A DNA stretch of 64,000 nt from positions 55,486 to 119,485 of the forward strand of contig JARFQY010000266.1 in assembly GCA_029287535.1 (NCBI GenBank). Direction: 5' to 3'. Of the stretch, positions 57,278 through 64,000 are shown piece after piece (position 1 is the stretch's first letter; each line of letters begins with the position of its first letter). The translations under genes and the position numbers were made by a program. Under the pieces are notes generated by a model that saw only the letters and a list, made by a program, of their open reading frames with translations, did no database searches and was not told the DNA's origin. The DNA comes from Filomicrobium sp. GTDB lineage: Bacteria; Pseudomonadota; Alphaproteobacteria; Rhizobiales; Hyphomicrobiaceae.

Positions 57278-57889
57278 CTAGGCCGCCGCACTTGGCCTTG
57301 CAGAAACATCCTCATACCAACGGGCCACACCTAGAAACTCCTGGGGGCGTTCAATACGCGCCGCCGCCATGAAGTCAACGGCGACCAGCGCCGTGATATC
57401 GGCCACCGAATAGGTATCTCCGGCAAGATACTTCGTCTCACGCAGCCGCTCATCAAGCAGCCCCAGCCTTTGGATTGCCTTGGACTTGTTGGCGACGCCC
57501 CAGTCAGCAACCTGCGGCACCTCCCGCTCCGACATCTTTGGATGCAGATGCCGAAAGGCCTGCGCCACCGCGAAAAACAACCCGAGCTCGACGCGGCGGT
57601 TCCACATCTCGATCCGAGCCTTTTCTATTGGCGTTTCGCCAAAAAGCCTCGGCTCTGGATGAATCTCCTCGATATAACGGCAGATCGCCATTGTTTCACA
57701 AATGTGCTCGCCATCATCGAGGACCAGGATCGGCACCTGCCGCATTGGGTTGAGGCTGGCGAATTGATCCGACTGGATATTCTTGATGTTAAGGGCAAAC
57801 TCCTCGTAAGGAATCTCGACAGCCTTTTCCGCCAAGAATATTCGCACACGCCTCGGATTGGGGGCGGCCTTTGTCTCGATAATCTTCAT
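57278..57889 (-). CDS. Glutathione S-transferase family protein
   Basis: NPRRVRIFLAEKAVEIPYEEFALNI, MRQVPILVLDDGEHICETMAICRYIEE. Confidence 0.92.
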   Translation of the reverse strand: MKIIETKAAPNPRRVRIFLAEKAVEIPYEEFALNIKNIQSDQFASLNPMRQVPILVLDDGEHICETMAICRYIEEIHPEPRLFGETPIEKARIEMWNRRVELGLFFAVAQAFRHLHPKMSEREVPQVADWGVANKSKAIQRLGLLDERLRETKYLAGDTYSVADITALVAVDFMAAARIERPQEFLGVARWYEDVSARPSAAA

Positions 57890-57974
57890 AATCCCTAACC
57901 CTTCCCTTCCAAACTCACTGGCTTTTTCCTCAAAACTGAAAGGAAGGTGCAGCAGCAAGCGATTCAAGGTTTTG

Positions 57975-58493
57975 TTACCGTCCTATATTTCTATTGCGCC
58001 TCCAATCCCGCGGACGCTCGAATTCGCCCGACCACATCCCCGTTTTGTTCTTTCTTGCGGTTTGCTCCTCCTTGCCGTAACGGCCGTAAGAGACCGCGAA
58101 CCCGCGCACCACCATTTCCCGGTTGAGATCTATGCCGCCGGCCCGACAAAGCGCCAACAAACGGTCGTGTTTGTCAATATCGAGCCCTTTGCAAAAAACC
58201 TTTTGTTTCCCAGTCAGCCGCTTCAACAATCGCCGCGCTTCTTGGCCGCAAGCCCACGCACGCCCATCGCGGCGGCAATTCTGACGGCCCTCTGGCGCGT
58301 CAATGCCTTGCATTCGCACTTCACGGCCAGATACAATAAGGCTATCTCCATCGATAACTTTCGCCCGGCCTTCCACGTTTTCAACACTCTCGGCTGGAAT
58401 AAAAAAACGTAGAATCAGGCCAATCGCCAAAACCCCCAACACAAGGAGGCTGACGATATGGCGGTTTCGACGATAACGAGAGAGAAACCTCAT
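57975..58493 (-). CDS. Thermonuclease (SNase)-like protein
   Basis: AKVIDGDSLIVSGREVRMQGIDAPEGRQ, membrane-anchor N-terminus. Confidence 0.88.
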   Translation of the reverse strand: MRFLSRYRRNRHIVSLLVLGVLAIGLILRFFIPAESVENVEGRAKVIDGDSLIVSGREVRMQGIDAPEGRQNCRRDGRAWACGQEARRLLKRLTGKQKVFCKGLDIDKHDRLLALCRAGGIDLNREMVVRGFAVSYGRYGKEEQTARKNKTGMWSGEFERPRDWRRNRNIGR

Positions 58494-58661
58494 ACAATTC
58501 CCATTTCCCGCTGAACCCAAATGACAAACGATCCGTTAATAAATTTAAGAGAGTTTATCCTTACCAAGGAGTTTTCAAAATGCTTGCGCGTTAACGAATT
58601 TAATCGTCGACTTTGCAACTTTGACTCCGCCAATCCGAAGTGCTTGCAACCTGGAAGCCGC

Positions 58662-60287
58662 ATGAACGCATCGGTCAAATCCGAAGACATTGCATACCTC
58701 AGGGGGCGACGCGAAGACCGCCAGAGGTCGAGCGAGCAAGTCCGTGCGATGCGGTCGCAACTGACCTCGGGTTCAAACGTCAAGCCGGAGTTTGAGTACG
58801 AACTTCTGAGAATGTTCGTTCGCAATGAGATGACGGCAGCCGCCACCATGCCTGCCCTTTCGATCATCTTGTCGATTGCTTCTTTGTTGTGGGCGACCCC
58901 ATTAGAAGCCGCAATCTGGCTCGTCCTGGTTATTTCAGCAAAGGTCCTTTTGCTGGAACTCTGCCGGCGGTTCATTGCCCTCGATCCGGCCGACGTCGAT
59001 ATTCGTGTTTGGCGCCGCCGCTTCGTCATTGCCGAGGTGCTGAGCGGAATGACCTGGGCGGGCTTTGCACTGGTCGGCATAGCGAACTACGCAACAGCAA
59101 GCGAATCAACGCTATTTTCCTCGCACGTCTTCATCTTCGCCATGCTGATCGTTGTATTGGCCATCCGGATGACGTTTGCATCGACGATCATGCCGATTAT
59201 GCACGCCGGCACGATTCCGATGACAACCGCCGTAGTCGGCCGCCTTATAATGCTGGGAGGCCTGGTGGGTGACCCGCTCTATTATGCCTTGGCGTCGATG
59301 GCCGTCGGCATCCACCTTTATTTTGTCTTTCTTGCTGTCGGGCTCAATTCTACAGCATTCGCCATGTTGGAGTTCCGCGCCCAAAAGGACGTGCTAATCA
59401 GCGAACTTGAGGAAGCAAAGCTAATTTCCGATGAGGCGCGTCGCCGGGCCGAGTCAGCCAATAAGGCCAAATCCCGCTTCTTGGCGACGATGAGCCACGA
59501 GCTGCGAACGCCACTCAACGCCATCATGGGCTTTTCGGAGGTCATGAAAGGCGAGGTCTTGGGCAAAATGCCAAACGCGACCTATCTCGACTATGCCGAG
59601 AACATCCACTCCAGCGGCAGTCACCTGCTAAATCTCATAAATGAGATCCTAGACCTGTCGCGCATTGAGGCGGGTAAGTACGAACTCAATGAAGAGCCCT
59701 TAAGGCTCGAGGATATCGCCGACGACTGCCAACGCCTGCTTGATCTGCGTGCCCAAAAGAAAGGCCTGCGGATCATAGAGGACTGCACACCCGACCTTCC
59801 CCATATCTGGGCCGATCCGCGGGCTATGCGGCAGATTTGCCTCAACTTGATGTCGAACGCCCTTAAATTCACTCCAAGCGGCGGCCAAATCTACATCACC
59901 GTCCGGCGGGCGACCGACGGCGGCCAGCTGCTGACGGTCCGCGACACCGGCCCCGGCATCCCCAAGGAAGAAATCCCGAAAGTCATGAAGGCCTTCGGGC
60001 AGGGATCTCTCGCCCACCAGACAGCCGAGGGCGGCACAGGCCTCGGACTGCCCATCGTCAAGAACCTCATTGAGTTGCATGGCGGCCTCTTTGAACTCCG
60101 CTCGCAACTGCGAAAAGGCACCGAGGCAATCGTCTATTTGCCGCCCCAGCGCGTTCTCCAGGCTGTCGGTCCGCTGCAGCCATATGGCCTCGAACGCCAC
60201 CGCGAACCGGTATCGAGACGCCAGCCGCGTCTCGTTACCCGCAGACATCCTGCGGCGCCAAGCCCGGAAAACTATGCCCGAGCCTGA
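58662..60287 (+). CDS. Membrane sensor histidine kinase (PleC/PAS-less type); alternative upstream start 58521
   Basis: SRFLATMSHELRTPLNAIMGFSEVM, NLMSNALKFTP, DTGPGIPKEE, GGTGLGLPIVKNLI. Confidence 0.92.
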   Translation: MNASVKSEDIAYLRGRREDRQRSSEQVRAMRSQLTSGSNVKPEFEYELLRMFVRNEMTAAATMPALSIILSIASLLWATPLEAAIWLVLVISAKVLLLELCRRFIALDPADVDIRVWRRRFVIAEVLSGMTWAGFALVGIANYATASESTLFSSHVFIFAMLIVVLAIRMTFASTIMPIMHAGTIPMTTAVVGRLIMLGGLVGDPLYYALASMAVGIHLYFVFLAVGLNSTAFAMLEFRAQKDVLISELEEAKLISDEARRRAESANKAKSRFLATMSHELRTPLNAIMGFSEVMKGEVLGKMPNATYLDYAENIHSSGSHLLNLINEILDLSRIEAGKYELNEEPLRLEDIADDCQRLLDLRAQKKGLRIIEDCTPDLPHIWADPRAMRQICLNLMSNALKFTPSGGQIYITVRRATDGGQLLTVRDTGPGIPKEEIPKVMKAFGQGSLAHQTAEGGTGLGLPIVKNLIELHGGLFELRSQLRKGTEAIVYLPPQRVLQAVGPLQPYGLERHREPVSRRQPRLVTRRHPAAPSPENYARA

Positions 60288-60359
60288 ATTTTTGAGCATC
60301 ATTCGAGAAGCCACCATTGTCTGGGCACATCTGCAACCTAACGTATAGTCAGTGACGAC

Positions 60360-61124
60360 ATGTCCGAAGGAAACCGCAAGGCCTGTCGCGCCTCGTTAAC
60401 CAGTAAGGTCACGGAATTTATGCTTGGCTGGCTTGCCCTATTACTCGCCCTGCTGCTCGCCCTGTTTTACTTTCTAACCGGCGACGGCAGCACCGTTTCA
60501 CACCTGTCAACAACGGAGCGGTGGCTGTTCATCGGCAGCGGCGCGCTGGTCGGTCTCTATGCGATCGTTTTGATGATGGGCAGCGGTGGTCGCATGAGCG
60601 ACAATGCCAAGCATCTGGGCATCTGGGCGGGTCTTATGTTCTTGCTCATTGCCGGTTACAGCTATCGTGCGGAGTTTGCGGAGCTCGGCAGCCGCGTCGC
60701 CAGCGAGCTCTCACCGGTCGGCTCGGTCATGCGCCTTGGAAACGAGAATGGCAACGTCACGGTTCGCATTCGTAAACATCCCAGCGGCCACTTCGTAGCG
60801 CGCGGCGCCATCAACGGTACGCGTACGCGCATGATGATTGATACCGGAGCGTCCACGGTCGTGCTCCGGGCAGCAGATGCCGAACGTGCCGGCATTGACG
60901 TCTCCAGCCTGGCTTTCACAACCCCCGTCAATACCGCCAATGGGGTCACCTACGCGGCTCCTGTTCGACTACGCTCGGTCGCCGTCGGTGACATCGTTCT
61001 AAATGACGTCGAGGCACTCGTTTCCAAGCCCGGGAAGCTTAACGAGAGCTTGCTAGGTATGAGTTTTTTAAGACGTCTCCGCTCATATGAATTCTCTGGA
61101 GATTTTTTGACCCTGCGAGGCTGA
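60360..61124 (+). CDS. Retropepsin-like aspartic protease with N-terminal TM helices
   Basis: FVARGAINGTRTRMMIDTGASTVVLRAADAERAGIDV, LNESLLGMSFLRRLRSYEF. Confidence 0.9.
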   Translation: MSEGNRKACRASLTSKVTEFMLGWLALLLALLLALFYFLTGDGSTVSHLSTTERWLFIGSGALVGLYAIVLMMGSGGRMSDNAKHLGIWAGLMFLLIAGYSYRAEFAELGSRVASELSPVGSVMRLGNENGNVTVRIRKHPSGHFVARGAINGTRTRMMIDTGASTVVLRAADAERAGIDVSSLAFTTPVNTANGVTYAAPVRLRSVAVGDIVLNDVEALVSKPGKLNESLLGMSFLRRLRSYEFSGDFLTLRG

Positions 61125-61176
61125 GCCCTGACGGCCCCTCCGCAGGCGTCAAAGGTGCGAGTATGGGCCGAGCGGA

Positions 61177-61746
61177 ATGTCGAGTGGCACGCGTACATTG
61201 TTGAGCGAAGTTGTGGGCTACGTGTTTCTTGCCCTAGCTGTTGTTTGGAGCATCAACAACATTGAAACCATAAAGGCCGCAGCCGTAAAACTTGGCTTCG
61301 GCAAGCTCGCGAACACAACGGCCACCGGCCGACAACATCAGCAACGCAACACCGCGAACGCGGCGCACCGCGCCCTCGGTTACGTCGAGTTGGCAGCCGA
61401 CAATTACGGCCACTACCGCGCCCGAATTGATGTAAACGGCCGCACCATAGACGCCATGGTCGACACTGGCGCAACGTTGGTTGCCATGAGCCACCGCGAC
61501 GCCCGCCGGGCTGGCATCAGGGTCGCGCCGAGTGATTATACGGGTCGCGTCCGCACCGCCAACGGCATTGCCCGTGTCGCTCCTGTCATGCTCTCCCGCG
61601 TCCGCCTTGGCGACATCGTTGTGCGAAACGTCCGCGGTTTGGTCTCCGAACCCGGCAAACTCGATGGCACTTTGTTGGGCATGTCCTTTCTCGGCAAGCT
61701 CTCGCGTTTCGAAATCCGATCAGGCCGTTTGATCCTGCAGGAATAG
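61177..61746 (+). CDS. Retropepsin-like aspartic protease, second adjacent copy
   Basis: YRARIDVNGRTIDAMVDTGATLVAMSHRDARRAGIRV, LDGTLLGMSFLGKLSRFEI. Confidence 0.9.
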   Translation: MSSGTRTLLSEVVGYVFLALAVVWSINNIETIKAAAVKLGFGKLANTTATGRQHQQRNTANAAHRALGYVELAADNYGHYRARIDVNGRTIDAMVDTGATLVAMSHRDARRAGIRVAPSDYTGRVRTANGIARVAPVMLSRVRLGDIVVRNVRGLVSEPGKLDGTLLGMSFLGKLSRFEIRSGRLILQE

Positions 61747-61836
61747 TCCCCTCCCGGACATCATCGATCGAGCTTGCCTGCGCCACGTTCACCAGCTACA
61801 GGGTCCCGGTGAAACGATCTCGGACACCTGTTCTTA

Positions 61837-62559
61837 TTGATGACAACGACGGCTGACCCGATCACGCCTATTCTCGAAGCTCCAGGTAACGCACCCTACG
61901 TCGTTGCCCAGCTCGGGCAATCGCTCGACGGGCGTATCGCGACCGTGACCGGCGAAAGCCGCTGGATCAACCGGGAAGCTGCCCTGGCGCACCTTCACAG
62001 CCTCCGCGCCGCTGTCGATGCCGTTGTTGTAGGCATAGGCACGGTGATCGCGGACGACCCTTTGCTCACCGTTCGTCGCGTCCCTCTTCTCGCCAATCAG
62101 GGCCAGCCGGCACGCGTCGTGATCGATCCTTCCGGTCGGCTGCCTTCCGGGGCGGGAGTTCTGGCTGAAGACGGCGCCCCCCGTGTGGCCATCTCGGCGA
62201 TCGGTCACGCTCCCGTTGCAGCGTGCGAAAACATTCAGCTCGAATGCACCGAATCCGGCCTATGCCCGCACGCGATCGTCACATCCCTGTTCAACCGGGG
62301 CTTTAAGAGATTACTGATCGAAGGTGGAGCCCGCACCATTTCCAAGTTCATCGATGCCGGAGCCATCGATCGCTTGCACGTTCTCGTCGCGCCGATGATC
62401 ATCGGTTCAGGAAAGTCCGGATTGGACCTTGAGCCGATTGATAAGCTCGACCGTTCATTGCGCCCCCCAACCACCGTGCACGTTCTGGCAGACGGAGACG
62501 TGCTTTTCGATTGTGATCTTGCTGCGGCCCGTGCAAATCTTGCACCGGAAAGCAGCTAA
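61837..62559 (+). CDS. RibD C-terminal domain-type reductase
   Basis: VAQLGQSLDGRIATVTGESRWINREAALAHLHSLRAAVDAVVVGIGTVIADDPLLTVR, LIEGGARTISKFI. Confidence 0.9.
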   Translation: MMTTTADPITPILEAPGNAPYVVAQLGQSLDGRIATVTGESRWINREAALAHLHSLRAAVDAVVVGIGTVIADDPLLTVRRVPLLANQGQPARVVIDPSGRLPSGAGVLAEDGAPRVAISAIGHAPVAACENIQLECTESGLCPHAIVTSLFNRGFKRLLIEGGARTISKFIDAGAIDRLHVLVAPMIIGSGKSGLDLEPIDKLDRSLRPPTTVHVLADGDVLFDCDLAAARANLAPESS

Positions 62560-62574
62560 CCCGTTGAACAGGGG

Positions 62575-63177
62575 TTGAGAATGCCAAGGACAGATTCGAA
62601 CACCGTGGAAACAACGTCTGGCCCCATCCAGATCTATTCGTCCACCGCCCGCACCTTTCACTGGCTTATTGTAGTGTTGTTGGCCGTACAGATTCCAATC
62701 GGGGTCTACATGGTCTATCGCGGCAAAGACCTCAACATTTGGGACTCGCTGACCAACCAGCTTTACTCCAGCCACAAGCTCATCGGCGTCATCATCTTCT
62801 TCATAGTCGTTTTGCGGCTGGCTTATCGGCTGATCGCCGGGCCGCCTCCGCACGAACCGACCATCGAACCGTGGCATAAGACCTGCAGCATCCTGAACCA
62901 CCTTGCCCTGTATTTGCTGCTGCTCATCGTACCCATCCTGGGCTACATCGGTGTCGCGATGTTCCCGGCACTCGATATCTTCGGATTGTTCAAATTGCCG
63001 GCGTTGGTCGCTCCGGACAAAGAAATGTCCAAGACCGTATTTGAATGGCACGTTTATGGTGCAATCGCCTTGGGCGCCCTCATTGTCCTGCATATTGGCG
63101 CGGCGCTTTACCACTATGTCATTCGGCAGGACAACGTTCTGGGCCGCATGTGGCCGGCAGCCTTGCGCAAGCTGTGA
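62575..63177 (+). CDS. Cytochrome b561
   Basis: ARTFHWLIVVLLAVQIPIGVYM, SSHKLIGVIIFFIVVLRLAYRL, WHVYGAIALGALIVLHIGAALYHY. Confidence 0.93.
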   Translation: MRMPRTDSNTVETTSGPIQIYSSTARTFHWLIVVLLAVQIPIGVYMVYRGKDLNIWDSLTNQLYSSHKLIGVIIFFIVVLRLAYRLIAGPPPHEPTIEPWHKTCSILNHLALYLLLLIVPILGYIGVAMFPALDIFGLFKLPALVAPDKEMSKTVFEWHVYGAIALGALIVLHIGAALYHYVIRQDNVLGRMWPAALRKL

Positions 63178-63239
63178 GCATTGCGATCACCCGCAATCCA
63201 AAACGCTAAAGTAATGCGAAACCGTCGCGGCCGTTGGAC

Positions 63240-63959
63240 TTAATGCGCCGCGACGTTCTTGCCCCACAGCTCTGTGATGCGCTGATCACGTCCGCAGCCA
63301 TAGCGATAATAGGAATAACGCCACGGGTTCTTTTTGTAATAGTTTTGATGGCGGGTTTCCGCACGCGTGAATTCGCTCGCATCCAAAATCTCAACCGCGA
63401 TTGGCTTTGAAAATCGCCGGCTGGCATCAAGTGCCGCTTTTCCAGCTTCAGCCAAATTACGCTGCTTGGGGCTGTGAACGAATATCGCGGGGCGATACTG
63501 ACTCCCACGGTCACAAAACTGCCCGCCACCATCTGTGACGTCAGTCGTCCTCCAGAAATACTGGAGCAGTTTCTTGTAACTCACGGTCTTCGGATCGTAC
63601 TTCACCTGCAGAACTTCGACATGCCCCGTGCGGCCCGACGATACCTGTTTATAGGTCGGGTTCTTGGTCTTCCCGCCCATGTAACCCGAGATCGTTGAAA
63701 CGACGCCTGGTAGCTGGTCGAAGTTCTTCTCCGCGCACCAAAAACACCCGGACCCGAAGGTTGCCACCTCGAGCTTACGCGGCTCAGCGGCCGTGCCCAC
63801 ATCCGCAGCAACGGCGGAGTTCGAAAGAGGATTGACCGCACAGCCGGCTACAACAACCAAGCTGCTCGCCAACACGGCGGCGGCAACCGAGGTGGCTCGA
63901 ATGGAACGCACAGTAACCCTCACCTCTTTTCTCCAGGCCCTTGGCTCAACTGTCGGCAT
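63240..63959 (-). CDS. msrA: Peptide-methionine (S)-S-oxide reductase, predicted lipoprotein
   Basis: ATFGSGCFWCAEKNFDQLPGV catalytic motif; lipobox-like VVVAGC near N-terminus. Confidence 0.94.
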   Translation of the reverse strand: MPTVEPRAWRKEVRVTVRSIRATSVAAAVLASSLVVVAGCAVNPLSNSAVAADVGTAAEPRKLEVATFGSGCFWCAEKNFDQLPGVVSTISGYMGGKTKNPTYKQVSSGRTGHVEVLQVKYDPKTVSYKKLLQYFWRTTDVTDGGGQFCDRGSQYRPAIFVHSPKQRNLAEAGKAALDASRRFSKPIAVEILDASEFTRAETRHQNYYKKNPWRYSYYRYGCGRDQRITELWGKNVAAH

Positions 63960-64000
63960 CGAGGTCCTGTTTCTTCACCTCCTGGAAGTTCAATGAAACC

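Noticed and set aside
58536-58603. CtrA binding sites
   Set aside because: TTAA pairs are spaced by 5 rather than 7 nt, so they do not match the consensus; kept only as an unexplained repeat.

Overview
64 kb of a GC-rich alphaproteobacterial chromosome (gene content resembles Hyphomicrobiales/Rhizobiales). It is mostly core genes read on both strands. From left to right: a suf Fe-S cluster operon with an Rrf2/IscR-like regulator; AnmK and TyrS; a large AsmA/YhdP-like protein; Bcp; a bactofilin; an SbcCD/YhaNO-like ATPase and nuclease pair; an aap-type amino-acid ABC transporter; a tandem pair of tiny secreted repeat peptides; MarC; Usg; a MoxR/DUF58/BatA-like cluster followed by a phospholipase-C-like/DUF4332 fusion; OsmC; a second bactofilin; ChrA with a start-codon problem; a Lys/Ser/Tyr-rich RlpA-like protein; an HTH regulator; patatin; PP2C; DUF302; PhoD; a DevBAC-like ABC exporter; a basic/acidic secreted protein; threonine ammonia-lyase; 3-HIBADH-like; MAPEG; Lrp; a uracil-DNA glycosylase-like protein; an MBL hydrolase; GST; a thermonuclease; a histidine kinase; two adjacent retropepsin-like proteases; a RibD-like reductase; cytochrome b561 and MsrA. 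I saw no rRNA, complete tRNA, CRISPR array, transposase, integrase or prophage. The least explained items are the duplicated secreted FxQQQLxGEN peptides (23.9-24.4 kb) with a strong 3' hairpin, the structured intergenic region at 40.6-41.1 kb, the PLC-like/DUF4332 fusion, the apparently missing chrA start codon, and the IscR-like half-sites upstream of the suf regulator. All family names come from reading motifs by eye; no database search was run.
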